Below are positions 10,376 through 22,643 of a stretch of 64,000 nucleotides of DNA, piece after piece; position 1 is the first letter of the stretch, and every line of letters begins with the position of its first letter. The notes under the pieces are model-generated. The model was given only the letters and a program-made list of their open reading frames with translations, did no database searches and was not told the DNA's origin. The position numbers and the translations under genes were made by a program. The stretch is from Siphonodentalium dalli (lineage: Eukaryota > Mollusca > Scaphopoda > Gadilida > Siphonodentaliidae): NCBI GenBank assembly GCA_032622095.1, contig CP136061.1, positions 197,640,935 to 197,704,934 on the forward strand, written 5' to 3'.

Positions 10376-13300
10376 CACACCGGTCTCGACATTATCACAT
10401 CGATATTTAGTTAGAAACTATGAGAATCAGTTAAAACCATTCGTGTGCGAAATTTCCAATTGATATGTCAGGTATGAAATACAAACTGCTAAAACTTCTG
10501 ACCAAAGATGAGGGTCAGATATCCCTCAAATCCCTGTCGCTATGCCCCCCGCACAGGGACATGGTTAGAGGGTGCCGTTGGGGGTGTATAGACATTGAAA
10601 TTTTCAGCTGCACTCCCTTAAACCAGATCAATTCATTTTCACCCCCCACCCTTAGGTTCGAACTTTCCAACTGGTACATCAAGCTTTCCAGCTATTAGAA
10701 ATGTCCAACCTGACACCACTAAGGTTATAACATTTCCAACTGACTGCTGTTGATCTTAACTAGAAAAATATGCCACTGTTGGTCTAAAAACAACGATTTT
10801 CCACAATAATTACTGGTTGGAATATCAAGCATGCGAACAATTTCAACCTATATATGGTGTAAAATTCCCAACTATTGTTATGTCAGGCATGAAATTTCCA
10901 ACTGTTGAACAAAGTTGGGAGTGTGAGACACCCCATCCCCTTACCATACCCCCACGTCCCTGTCGATCGCCATATTGCTGGCCCCTCTCCCAATCCAACC
11001 CATGCTGCAGTGTGAGAAAACGAAGTAACATTGACGAAATTATTTCTCTGTACGTGTTTGCCCTCTGATCTTCTTCACATGCCTATATTCGTTTAAGCGC
11101 TATTGCATAATTGTGTGTTTTGCTGCAGACCATCATCTCCGAGAGGATCTGATTCGACTGAACGATGAGAACCACCAATTCACATCTATTATCAACAACT
11201 CGTGCAATAATATTAATGTTCCCGTTATGATTGATATAGTCTTGATAAAACGTTCATGTTTGTTTGGTTGAGCACGCATGCAAATATTTGTCCATGCACA
11301 GCTCGCTCGTGATCAACAATGGGACAACGGAACCTGAAGCCAAGCCAATATTCATTGAGGGAGATGTTTATGAATCTGAGAAAGTTTTGCTTCAATAAAT
11401 CGTGATCAATTTAAATTCTGCACATTCCAATATTGTTAATCAGTAAAATAGCATTTTGTAAATTGGTTACACACCTTAGTCAGAGTTGTACACCAACAGG
11501 AACAAACCTCCACTCGCATTGACCCGCGAGCGAATTGCCCATTCCGGAGCTCCATGAATTCCGTAACTAGTTTCCAGTTCCTTGTTTCCAGTTCTCAAAA
11601 TATAATAATAATCGTTATAGTGACATTGCCCGCCATTTTGAAATCCAAAATGGTCGCCATTCACATTTTTTGAAATTCACTTGTTTAACTAAACCACTCG
11701 ATGTTATGACAGTTCGGATACTATAGCTTAGCAATTCGGCTCTCTTCATAAAGACATGCTGCAGTTTATAGGAAATGGCCATTAGATACCAAATGGTCAC
11801 TAGACGCTTTCTAAATTCAAATAATTGTATTCAACTCAAGGCTAAGTTATCAATATTACTATAAAGTACGACAGCAATGACTATTGAATCAGTAAACGTT
11901 CTTTATAGATCCTGGTTATGCTGAAATCAACAATTAAGTTGCTACAACGGCTTGCTATAATGCAATTGATCTCAGGATAACAATTTGACAGGGAAAATAT
12001 ATTTGTTTCAAAGAGAAACTATATCTGATTTTATGACGTCACCAATTATTATCTAATACGACACTGCTGTTTTGAATTTTGTCGCACAGTAGATCGGTGG
12101 GGTTAAAGCATTAATGTCGTAATCGGCTGTCAAGAGGCCAACACAAATCAGTCGATGTGCAGCATTCTCCTATTTATATATAAACGTCATACAATAGAGA
12201 CTATATACTGTGCGAAAGGAAATAACATAATATTTAATATTGATTTAATTATTATCACAAGACTGTATAGTACGTACATGCTTCTGTTAATCCATATATA
12301 TCCGATTTTCTTGAATAGAATGAAATCACATACCTATGAACAAAGCAGAAGATACATTCATTTCCACTCGAATTCGGTCAATGGGGAAACTTACATGATG
12401 ACATTGTTTGTCGACTGTCGTTGAAATCGACATGATGACATGTTATGAATGAAATGAACAGTATGAAATGGACACGATTCTCCATCTGGCCTGAGTATCT
12501 CAAGCGGAGAGCTCCCCCAGCACGCCAAGTAATATAATGGTTAGGTCCAGTTCCACTCTCGACAACATACATGTATATAAATATTTATAATTACCGACAC
12601 GAAATATAAGCCTTATGCATGTGAATCTCATTTGGTGGAAATATATACAGTGATCTTGATCAAAACTGTTTTAGACGCTACATATACCCGCATGTGGGTG
12701 GTTTAGCTTTGTTTCGTTAATTACGCTAGCGTATGCTCATATTATCCTAACCGTCAACGTTCCGCATATGGGAATGGGGTCGATCTGCAGGTGGCAGGTG
12801 CTGTGGTTTTTGGGTGTGAACCACTGAAGGTGCTCGTAAAAATCGAAGGAACTTCTCCCTCACCTTATTCGGTTTACACGTGGTTCTCTTGTTATTCACA
12901 CCCGATTGTTTACCTAGAGTTTAAACCAAAGTTTTAATTCGAAATTGGAGTGGTCGTTTGAAAATACGACCGGTATGGACTACTTTCAAGACATATTATG
13001 TACTTGATCGGGTGCGTGAAACTGATAAGTTAGTATTCAGGCGCTATGACAATTGGATGAATGTAATGTTCTACTAACACCGCCGAAAATTTGAAGCAAG
13101 TCGACCGTACCATTCCAGAGAAAACATCGTCTGAACTACGCTCAATTGTAAATATTTACTACTCGACCGGGACGCATCTATCGGCGATAAACTAACGAAA
13201 ACGATTTTGCCATCGAGAGTTACTGCATTTAATTCATATATAAGAATGACGATGTGTTGTCAATTTGAATATACTATTTGCAAAACTTACTATACTTTGA

Positions 13301-13539
13301 ACATACCGGAGTGCTTCACATCACTTTAATTTGATAATGATACTGATTAGAGGCTAATGTTTCAATGAATCGTGACATAATTAGTTCGCACATATTATAG
13401 CCAACCTACACACTATGCGTGTATTTCCGACACACTAGATTGCTGCGTTCATCGATTTGCAACGATTGCAGCCTTTGATTAAATATTTTAGAGATTTATG
13501 TGTATATATGTGTTTCCTAAAGGCAATAGTATTTCCTAG
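10376..13539. other. Long non-coding stretch with TTTCCAACTG repeats
   Basis: Positions 10440-10920 hold at least six degenerate copies of a short motif around AAATTTCCAACTG, often followed by TGTCAGGTATG. Related copies, mostly in the opposite orientation, recur at 41779-42125. From 11069 to 13539 I see no gene. Two short frames without ATG (about 11126-11270 after CTGCAG, and about 12791-12936 after CTGCAG) stay open but lack convincing donors or family resemblance. Confidence 0.5.
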
Positions 13540-13732
13540 AATCGTTCAGATTTGTCCGAAGTCTGCAAAAATGACAATTTAAGAAAAAGAACCCTATTTT
13601 TCTTAATAGCGTTATTTCCCCGACCATAATAGCTAAATCAGAAGAATCCACTAAATGTCGAAAGCTCAGTTCAATAATATGGTGATCACTCTAACAGTAC
13701 ATCTACATGTATAGTAAATCACTTTATATAAT
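13540..13732 (+). repeat. Degenerate partial copy of the 487-bp exon-bearing repeat
   Basis: Shares, in order, ACAATTTAAGAAAAA, TTCTTAATAGCGTTATTT, CGACCATAATAGCTAAATCAG, the CACTAA...TCAGT block and AACAGTACATCTACATGTATAG with the tandem units at 18.8-19.5 kb. It lacks the exon and ends where the half-site element array begins. The 4.7 kb of repeats at 13.7-18.5 kb therefore look inserted within an older duplicated block. Confidence 0.6.
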
Positions 13733-15455
13733 ACTAGCAGGTGGACCCGACTTCGTCCGGGCTGTTTCCCCTCTGCTTTTCGGCGAATTGCGCGATTTGA
13801 CCTTGAATTGTCCATTTTGAAGGTCAAGGTCAGGTGGGGTCACGATTTGACCCGTCCAAAACACTGCCCGGACAAAAGTACCCGACAAAAGTACCCGTCG
13901 AAATCCATCCGGTTTTACCCGATTTGACCTTGAATTGATCATTTTGAAGGTCAAGGTCCCCTCGGCTTTTCGGCGAATTGCGCGATTTGACCGTTGGTCC
14001 AAAACACTGCCCGGACAAAAGTACCCGACAAAAGTACACGTCGAAATCCATCCGGTTTTTCGTCCGGGCAGTTCCCCTCTGCTTTTCGGCGAATTGTGCG
14101 ATTTGACATTGAATTGTCCATTTTGAAGGTCAAGGTCAGGTGTGGTCACGATTTGACCCGTCCAAAACACTGCCCGGACAAAAGTACCCAACAAAAGTAC
14201 CCGTCGAAATCCATCCGGTTTTACCCGATTTGACCTCGAATTGAACATTTTGAAGGTCATGTCGGGGTCACGATTTGACCCGTCCAAAACACTCAGTGGA
14301 CAAAAGTAATCCTACGTATCAAAATTCGTCGAAATCACATTAAAAAAATCGCGATTTGACCTTGAATTGACCCGATTTCAATGTCAAGGTCACGTCGCAC
14401 GGGCAAACGAATAGGCTTAGGACACTCCCCATACGAAAGTATCCCTAGACACTAATTCTCATCGAAATACCGTGATACTAGGGCGTTTGACCTTGAAATG
14501 ACCCGATTTCAAGGTCAAGGTCACGTCGCACGGGCAAATTAATAGGCCCATGCCACTCCCCGGCCGAAAGTACCCCCACATACCAAGTTTCATCGAAATC
14601 GGCTGCGCCGTTTTCGAGTCCATCGCGAACACACACACAGATTTCCCAAAATATATAATAGACTATCAGGCGAACACACAGACAGACAGACAGACATACA
14701 GACAGATTTCCATAAATATATATTAGACTAGCAGGTGGACCCGACTTCGTGCGGGCTGTTCCCCTCTGCTTTTCGGCGAATTGCACGATTTGACCTTGAA
14801 TTGTCCATTTTGAAGGTCAAGGTCAGGTGGGGTCACGATTTGACCCATCCAAAACACTGCCCAGACAAAAGTACCCGACAAAAGTATCCGTCGAAATCCA
14901 TCCGGTTTTACCAGATTTGACCTCGAAATTATAATTTTGAAGGTCAGGTCGGGGTCACGATTTGACCCGTCCAAAACACTCAGTGGACAAAAGTAACCCC
15001 ACGTATCAAATTTCGTCGAAATCCCATCAAAATTCGCGATTGGACCTTGAATTGACACGATTTCAAGGTCAAGGTCACATCGCTCGCGCAAACGAATAGG
15101 CTTGCGACACTCTCCATACGAAAGTATCCCAGACACTAATTTTCATCGAAATCCCGTGATACTCGGGCGTTCGACGTTGAAATGAGGTCACGTCGCACGA
15201 GAAAATTAACAGGCCCATGCCACTCCCCGGCCGAAAGTACCCCCACATACCAAGTTTCATCGAAATCGGCTCGGCCGTTCTCGAGTCCATCGCGAACAGA
15301 CAGACACACACATACATACACACACTGTTTCCCCTCTGCTTTTCGGCGAATTGCTCGATTTGACCTTGAATTGTCCATTTTGAAGGTCAAGGTCAGGTGG
15401 GGTCCCGATTTGACCCGTCCAAAACACTCCCTGGAAATAATTACCACTAAGTATC
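13733..15455 (+). mobile_element. Head-to-tail copies of element rich in TCAAGGTCA half-sites (block 1)
   Basis: Repeats start at ACTAGCAGGTGGACCCGACTT (13733, 14727) and end in a CAGACAGACAGA-type run plus AAATATATATTAGACTAG. Inside are repeated modules of ~120-130 bp: GATTTGACCTTGAATTG, then GAAGGTCAAGGTCA, CGATTTGACCCGTCCAAAAC, GACAAAAGTACCC and TTTCGTCGAAATCC. The tail (TTTCATCGAAATCGG, then CGTTTTCGAG and CAGA repeats) resembles 3' tails of several invertebrate repeats, but I cannot assign a class. No protein is encoded; long frames here are by-products of repetition. About 15 exact TCAAGGTCA or TGACCTTGA sites were counted by eye. Confidence 0.8.
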
Positions 15456-16149
15456 AAATTTCGTCAAAATCCGTCTGGCAGTTTTCCAACACCTAAAAAA
15501 TGGTGGAAATCGGCCCAGCGGATACCGGGAAATCGGCCCAGCGGATACCGAGATGCCCTATGTATAAAATTTCGTCCGTAAAAATCCGCCAGTTTTACCC
15601 GATTTCATTTCCACTCAAGTATATAAACGCGCCTCATATACACACTCTCATTAATTATCAAGCTTCAACATAAAGATAAATTATCATTGTGTGGTAAATT
15701 TTAACTAATTACAACTAATTATTTTCTCGCCGTCAACGTTCAACACTGTCGATGTTGTTGGCATTGACGGCTTGGGGGCCACCGGTAGATTCGTACACGG
15801 AAGCCATTTGAGCTAAATGGATAATAATTTAGCGAACTTTTACCCACGGGGTAATTGTAAACGACTTGAGCCTATGCGTGGTGTGAATATACAAAAAATA
15901 AATCTATCGACAACAGACCTAAGAATATCAGCTGTAACAAAATTTATATATCAGAAATTATAAATGATATATTTTGGGATAGATACACGATTCTTAATAA
16001 CCTGCAAATTGACAATATATATTGTAAATGTTATAATTTTGGGATAAATACACGATTCGTAATTGCCTGCAAATTCTTACGTCCGTCGACGTATGCATAT
16101 AGAGTTATCCTCCCTGCATCGGGTGACAATCACGCCGGATCCGGATATA
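15456..16149. other. AT-rich interruption between half-site blocks
   Basis: After a short duplicated AAATCGGCCCAGCGGATACC motif (about 15508-15550) the sequence becomes unique and AT-rich. A weak duplication (GGGATA-ATACACGATTC near 15975 and 16043) is visible. No gene. Confidence 0.5.
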
Positions 16150-17612
16150 TGAGTTTTGAAGGTCAAGGTCGCGTCGCACGGGTAAATTAATATGCCTATG
16201 CCAGTTCCCGGCTGAATGTACCCCCACATACCAAGTTTCATCGAAATCGGGTAGGCCGTTTTCGAGTTCATCGCGATCACACATACACACACACACACAG
16301 ATCTTCCAAAATATATAATAAACTAGAAGGTGACCCGACCCGACCATTTTGAAGGTCAGGTGGGGTAACGATTTGACCCGTCCAAAACACTGCTCGGACA
16401 AAAGTACCCGACAAAAGTACCCGTCGAAATCCATCCAATTTTACCCGATTTGACCTCGAATTGATCATTTTGAAGGTCAAGGTCAGGTCGGGGTCACGAT
16501 TCGACCCGTCCAATACCTTCAGTGGACAAACGTAACCCTACGTATCAAATTTCGTCGAAATCCCATCAAAATTCGCGATTTGAAATTGAATTGACCCGAT
16601 TTCAAGGTCAAGGTCACGTCGCACGGTCAAATGAATAGGCTTATGAGACTCCCCATACGAAAGTACCCCACATACCAAGTTTCATCAAAGTCCCGTGATA
16701 TTCGGGCGTTTGACCTTGAAATGACCCAATTTCAAGGTCAAGGTCACGTCGCACGGGCAAATTAATAGGCCTATGGCACTGCCCGCCGAAAATACCCCCA
16801 CATACCAAGTTTCATCGAAATCCCGTGATATTCGTGCGTTTGACCTTGAAATGACCCGATTTCAAGGTCAAGGTCACGTCGCACGGGCAAATTTGATAGG
16901 CCTATGTCACTCCCAGGCCGAAAATACCCCCACATACCAAGTTTCATCGAAATCGGCTAGGTCGTTTTCGAGTGCATTGGAAACAGACAGACACACACAG
17001 ACAGACAGATCTTCCAAAAAATATATATATACTAGAAGGTGACCCGACTTCGTCCGGGCTTGGACCTTGAATTGACCATTTTGAAGGTCACGGTCAGGTG
17101 GGGTAACGATTTGACCCGTCCAAAACACAAAAGTACCCGTCGAAATACATCCGGTTTTACCCGATTTGACCTTGAATTGATCATTTTGAAGGTCGAGGTC
17201 AGGTCGGGGTCACGATTTGACCCGTCCAAAACACTCAGTGGACAAAAGTAACCCTATGTATAAAATTTCGTCGAAATCCCATCAAAATTGGCGATTTGAC
17301 CTTGAATTGACCCGATTTCAAGGTCACGTCGCACGGGCAAATGAATAAGCTTATGCGACTCCCCATACGAAAGTATCCCCACATACCAAGTTTCATCGAA
17401 ATCCCGTGATATTCGGGCGTTTGACCTTGAAATGACCCAATTTAAAGGTCAAGGTCACGTCGCACGGACACATTAATAGGCCCATGCCACCCCCGGCCGA
17501 AAATACCCCCACATACCAAGTTTCATCGAAATCGGCTCGGCCGTTTTCGAGTTCATCGCGAACACACTCACCACACACCACACACAGACAGATCTTCCAA
17601 AATATATAATAG
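16150..17612 (+). mobile_element. Half-site element copies (block 2)
   Basis: Same modules as at 13733-15455, with element starts at about 16323 and 17031 (ACTAGAAGGTGACCCGACTT) after AAATATATA-type ends. Several modules contain the compound site TTTCAAGGTCAAGGTCA, giving two overlapping TCAAGGTCA sites. About 14 exact sites were counted by eye. Confidence 0.8.
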
Positions 17613-18480
17613 ACTAGCCGATGAGCCCGACGTTGTCCGGGCTATTCAAAAACAAAATAGCTGGCGTCGCACGGGCTCGGCGATCCGATAAAATTCGTAT
17701 CCGGGGCAAGATACATTCACATTGCAAATTTCAAGTCGATAGCTCCACCCGTTTCCGAGATCTCGTCTGCGCATGCGCGAAGCGGGCGCCGCACGGGCTC
17801 ACCAATACGACAACGACGACCGCCTGGTCAAACTACACACACGTGCCAAGTTTCGTCCCGATCGGTCGAGAATCGTAGATTTGTATAAATGACATACATA
17901 CATACATACAGACAGACAGACAGAGGTCTTCAAAATATATAGGAGACTAGCCGATGAGCCCGACGTTGTCCGGGCTATTCAAAAACCAAATTTCAAGTCG
18001 ATAGCTCCACCCGTTTCCGAGATCTGGTAACCAAATTTCAAGTCGATAGCTCCACCCGTTTCCGAATCTGGTCTGCGCATGCGCGAAGCTTGCGTCGCAC
18101 GGGCTCGGCGACCCGATAAAATTCGTATCCGGGGCAAGATACATTCACATAGCAAATTTCAAGTCGATAGCTCCACCCGTTTCCGAGTTCCCGTATATCT
18201 CTCTGCAGATGCTAATAACGTTGAATGGTAAACAAACGCTCTTTATAGCGATGCGTCAAAAACAAACGCTCATTAAAGTATCACTTGATTAACAACCGCA
18301 GTGCCGTTTTTTTGTGAATGAGAGTGGAGAATGGGTGCTCTGTGCTTCTCCAAAATGCGATGTCGACGATTCCCGTGGGATTTTACCTTCGGATAGGAAG
18401 TTTGGTCTCGATCGGTCAACACGTTTTCGATTCTATAAAGGACATACAGACAGACAGAGGTCTTCAAAATATATATGAGA
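17613..18480 (+). mobile_element. Related repeat family with NRF-1-like sites
   Basis: Two tandem copies start at ACTAGCCGATGAGCCCGACG (about 17615 and 17947). They share the gross plan of the half-site element (same ACTAG start, CCGGGC, CAGACAGACAG tail, AAATATAT end) but a different body, with AAATTTCAAGTCGATAGCTC repeated. Both contain TGCGCATGCGCGA (17768-17780 and 18074-18086), a match to the NRF-1 palindrome. A further piece at about 18238-18480 ends in the same CAGACAGACAGAGGTCTTC tail and resembles 22930-23090. Confidence 0.65.
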
Positions 18481-18566
18481 TGACTATAATGACTAAACTG
18501 ACTAAATAACTGTATATCGGTCCAGTTGAGAACATAGTCTAAGAATGTGAACAAATTACATTTCAG

Positions 18567-18683
18567 CTTTAGAAAGAATGACATCAGAGATCAGTTATTC
18601 GACGAATCCGACGGCAGTTTCCACCACTGAGAGTACAGCCGACAATACCACAACATCGGTAACAACAACAGCCAAATATGTCG
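18567..18683 (+). CDS. Receptor gene, Thr-rich extracellular stalk exon
   Basis: 117 bases between the acceptor ACATTTCAG and the donor GTCG-GTAAGT, phase 1 in and out. The product reads LERMTSEISYSTN, then TTESTADNTTTSVTTTAKYV. It is dense in Thr/Ser with one NTT sequon, which fits an O-glycosylated mucin-like stalk just outside the membrane. The final G joins AA of the next exon (20667) to form GAA (Glu). The exon sits inside a 487-bp segment that is tandemly duplicated downstream. No Cys, so no disulfide-bonded domain. Family of the ectodomain is unknown because it is not in the window. Confidence 0.65.
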
Positions 18684-19081
18684 GTAAGTAAATTGGTTAT
18701 GGCTGTGCACATTATATCAAATCGACACAAAACTATAGATTGCTTTTTGTGGTGTTTGCATTTAGCGCAGCCATTATTTAAATATTGTAGCGATTGGTGT
18801 GTTCTTGTGTGTTTTCAAGAGTCAATAGTGTTCACTGCTATTGTTCGAATTTGTCAAAGTGCAAAACAATACATTTTAAGAAAAATAACAGTATTTTCTT
18901 AAAAGCGTTATTTTTCCCGACCATAATCGCTAAATCAGAAGGGTCCACTAACATGTTGACGTTTCTGGACGAAGTCAAGAAAGGTAAACTCAGTAGAATG
19001 TTCTGGTGACCAAACAGTAGATTTACATGTGTAGAAAATGACTACTTGATAAATGTATATCGGTCCCATTTGAGAACAAAG

Positions 19082-19170
19082 TTTAATGACGAATCTGACC
19101 GCAGTTTCAACCACTGAGAGTACAGCCGACAATACCACAACATTGGTAACAACAACAGCCAAATATGTCG
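19082..19170 (+). pseudogene. Duplicated stalk exon lacking its acceptor
   Basis: Second copy of the Thr-rich exon: TAVSTTESTADNTTTLVTTT then AKYV and a consensus donor GTAAGG at 19171. The frame is open. A ~60-bp deletion removed the original acceptor and the first ~13 codons; the only nearby AG (AACAAAG at about 19081) lacks a pyrimidine tract. Probably skipped. If used it would lengthen the stalk in frame. Confidence 0.6.
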
Positions 19171-19600
19171 GTAAGGAAACTGTTAATGGTTGTGCGCATT
19201 ATATCAAATCGACACAAAACTACATTACTTTATTTGCGGTTTTGCATTTAACGCAGCCATTATTTAAATATTATATATTTTTGTGTTCTTGTATGTTTCC
19301 TACAGTCAATACAGTTTAATCCTATCGTTCGAATTTGTCAAAGTGCAAAAAAATACATTTTAAGAAAAATAACAGTATATACGTTAGTTTACTCGACCAT
19401 GATAATCGATAAATCAGAAGGATCCACTTAGTCAAGAACGGTAAACTCAGTAAATATTCTGGTGACCACTTTAACAGTAGATCTACATGTATAGAAACTG
19501 ACTACTAAATAACTGTATATCGCCCCCATTTGAGAACAAAGGCTAACTATCTGAACAAATTGCATTTAAGCTTCAGAAAGAAAAGACTTTTCGGCCCAGC

Positions 19601-20666
19601 ATGAACACTGAACTCCATATGTACATGTTTCTCGTAAAAGATTTTCAGTATATTCGTAGGCGAGCTAACTGTCAGCAGAAAAGCTTGGAACTTCATAACT
19701 CAAGGGAGTCTTTGTGTTTTTCCATGCTCCTGTGTTCTCAGCCTCGTATCAATTACTTTTTTTTATCGCGTTGCAGTTATATGTACATATGGAATTTCTT
19801 AAAGAATTACTCCGGTCTAAATTGTTTTTATAGTTAGCGATCGCCGCTAATCAACTGAGCACGGTACCGAAAAGATTTTGTGACAGGCAGTAAAATACCG
19901 CTTGCCACTTGTCTCTGTAATAATATCTACCGGTCATTATAGCTACGCTGTTCCAATTCGTTAAACCAAGTATGTACTTCTCCCTACAAATCTATAGAAT
20001 GGCCACTCTTTCGGCCCACATACGTGTTGAGTTACATGAAATATTTCCTGTAAACTATGTGTAAGTTATGCGTATATGTTGTCATTGTCGAACGCTGATC
20101 ACGTAGAAGTTGAGAAATACCAGATGTTTTGGCTGAATCATGGGGTGCATGTAGACCCCAACCCAATCTTGCCGCTTGTGGTTACAATAACGCATGGGGT
20201 GTCATATATCATTTTAAGAGGTATATAATGCAGAGAATATGTAGGTGTCAAAGATCAATGGAATTACATGTCCTTTAAAGACCAGCAAATAGCACCATTA
20301 TCATCTGTGAACTTGACTATATTGTCATGGTAAATCACATTCTTGAGAGAATAAAACCATTTGTTTGATTAATTTATTCCTGGTTATATCATACATTATT
20401 TACATACATGTAATTATAGTGTTAGCCATGCTTGGTGACCTAAAATTCCCGGAATTGCTTGGGCATTTTCCTTCGTATGGTATCATATATAGCACACTGC
20501 CTGTCATGCATGCATGCTTAATGCTGTTGATGCAGGTTGATGCGGATTTTAAACTTCACGAGATTGACGAATTCAACATATGATCATATACCTTTATCCA
20601 GCGTTCACATCAATGGTTTGCCATATCGCTTTTCCTTTTTTCCAATAGTATTGTTTCTATTTTCAG
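19601..20666. other. Intron sequence, no gene
   Basis: AT-rich, unique by eye, within the intron between 18683 and 20667. Frames at 19601-19837 and 20365-20583 have no recognisable content. Confidence 0.5.
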
Positions 20667-20720
20667 AACCAAAATCGGGCGGCTCGAAAGGTGAACGTAT
20701 GAAGTCAGAAATAAACACAG
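20667..20720 (+). CDS. Receptor gene, juxtamembrane linker exon
   Basis: A 54-base exon between the acceptor TTGTTTCTATTTTCAG and the donor ACACAG-GTGAAA, phase 1 in and out. The product, PKSGGSKGERMKSEINT, is a short hydrophilic linker. The last G combines with GT of the next exon to give GGT (Gly), leading directly into the transmembrane helix. Short in-phase exons like this are often alternatively used; nothing in the sequence shows that here. Confidence 0.5.
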
Positions 20721-21744
20721 GTGAAATACATTATCGATTTAAGATTGCAATTGTTTTTCGTTACGTCTATCGGTGTTATCTTGAAAATGACACACAATAT
20801 CCCCTTCTTATATACCTCTATTCGGTAACATACGGTAACGGGCCTATACATAGTTTTATGAACGGACGACTTGCATCTCAAACCTTTCTGCACGCTTTCC
20901 CGCGCGTATGCCATGTATACTTCTCTACAGATTGAAACTTGTGTGATTCGTGAGGATATGAGACTAGTGCTAAAATATGTTATAAATTTCCATTTGTGAT
21001 GCCTTCTGCACACATAAAGCGTCGGAATAAATATAAGATTTTGAGGACTCTAATTGCACCCACTACATTGGAGCTATAACTCACTGAAGTCTGAAATAAA
21101 TGGTATACAATAATGTATATATCAGGATAATATTTGTTCTGGTGGCATTCGATCTTAACATACATGTAGGCGAGTTATTTCCGACACAAGAACCTCAATA
21201 AAAAAAAATAGCTCAATTGTATAACCACAGTAATATTCTAGTCCATTCGCGATATTTGATGGGACTAATAATATTCAAACCGCATATCGAGCGAAATAAT
21301 CAGCTGCTTTTGTCATCTTTATATTAATAACTTACATTTGAATTTAGCATGAAGTGTAATATAACAATATAGGCAGACTCTACATACGCTTAAGTGACTT
21401 GCTTACAAAAACCATCCAAATTTATCAACCGTTATCAACTGTTTATGTCTTGCCATAATTATCATGAAAGGACTAGCACATAGCGGGGGTAGCGGCGTTA
21501 TGTGAGACTATTCTCATACGTACAGGAAACATAAGCTATATTTCTATCGATAACACTGAGACTGAATAGTTGGTCTAACTGAAAGAAACAATAAAATTAC
21601 TTTGATGTAAGCTCCATTTTGTTTCAAACTTTGGCAGCGTGTAACAGACGTGTATATATAGTATACATGAACATCGAGCACAGACGTATATCGTTACCGA
21701 GAACAGGATTTTTGACTGAACCTCATTGAAATGATTGCACGGTG

Positions 21745-21746
<2 letters not shown>
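20721..21746. other. Intron sequence, no gene
   Basis: Unique AT-rich intron DNA. The frames at 20537-20935 and 20705-21013 overlap the exon on both strands and show no motif. Confidence 0.5.

Positions 21747-21795
<49 letters not shown>
21747..21795. repeat. (AT)n microsatellite
   Basis: Uninterrupted AT dinucleotide run of about 48 bp that abuts the ACTAGCAG start of the next half-site element. The same elements elsewhere begin after short AT-rich AAATATATATTAG ends. Confidence 0.9.
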
Positions 21796-21796
<1 letters not shown>

Positions 21797-22643
21797 TAGC
21801 AGTTGACCCGACTTCGTCCGGGCTTTGACCTTGAATTGACCATTTTGAAGGTCAAGGTCAGGTCGGAGTCACGATTTGACCCGTCCAAAAGAATCCCCGG
21901 ACAAAAGTACCCCTAGGTATCAAATTTCGTCGAAAACCGTCAGTTTTACCCGATTTGACCTTGAATTGACCATTTTGAAGGTCAGGTCGAGGTCACGATT
22001 TGACCCGTCCAAAACACTCCCCGGACAAAAGCACCCCTAGGTATCAACTTTCGTAGAAATCCGTCCGTTTTACCCGATTTGACATTGAATTGACAATTTT
22101 AAAGGTCAATGTCAGGTCGGGGTCATGATTTGACCCGTCCAAAACGCTCCCCGGACAAAAGTATCAAATTTCGTCGAAATCCGTCCGTTTTACCCGATTT
22201 GACCTTGAATTGACCATTTTGAAGGTCAAGATCAGCCTGGGTCACGATTTGACCCGCCCAAAACACTCCCCGGACTAAATTACCCCTAGGTATCAAATTT
22301 CGTCGAAATCCGTCCGGCAGTTTTCCAGGCCATAGCTAACAGACAAACAGACAAACAAACAAACAGAAGTCCCAAAATATATATTAGACTAGCAGGTGAC
22401 CCAACTTCGTCCGGGCTTTGACCTTGAATTGACCATTTTGAAGGTCAAGGTCAGGATCGGGGTAACGATTTGACCCGTCTAAAACACTTCCCGGACAAAA
22501 GTACCCCTAGATATAAAATTTCGTCGAAATCCGTCCGTTTTACCCGATTTGACCTTGATTTGACCATTTTGAAGGTCAAGGTAAGGTCGGGGTCACGATT
22601 TGACCTGTCGAAAACACCCCCCCCCCCCCCCCCCCCCCCCCCG
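21796..22643 (+). mobile_element. Half-site element copies (block 3) ending in poly-C
   Basis: Two copies starting ACTAGCAGTTGACCCGACTT (21796) and ACTAGCAGGTGACCCAACTT (22388), with at least six of the ~125-bp TTTGACCTTGAATTGACC modules. About seven exact TGACCTTGA/TCAAGGTCA sites were counted by eye. The second copy is interrupted by a ~28-base C run (22614-22642), so the assembly may be compressed there. It lies in the intron just before the transmembrane exon. Confidence 0.8.

Larger units (their letters stand above)
18485..19600 (+). repeat. Tandem duplication (~487 bp) around the stalk exon
   Basis: The segment from TGTATATCGGTCC through the exon to CATTTAGCGCAGCCATTATTTAAATAT and CATTTTAAGAAAAATAACAGTAT is repeated with a 487-bp period (exon landmark GACGAATC at 18601 and 19088). 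A third, more diverged copy begins near 19430, and a remnant is at 13540-13732. The third copy has lost the exon acceptor (TTTCAG became TTTAAG). Confidence 0.85.

Noticed and set aside
12718-12936. ATG-less open frame after CTGCAG (VAGAVVFGCEPLKVLVKIEG), considered as a receptor exon
   Set aside because: Phase 0 does not match the phase-1 exons, there is no donor, and no family resemblance.
13724-15500. 187- and 137-residue minus-strand frames with repeated FRRVLLSGTFVRAVFWTGQI
   Set aside because: Translation of the repeated transposon module; copies are joined by frameshifts and no protein family matches.
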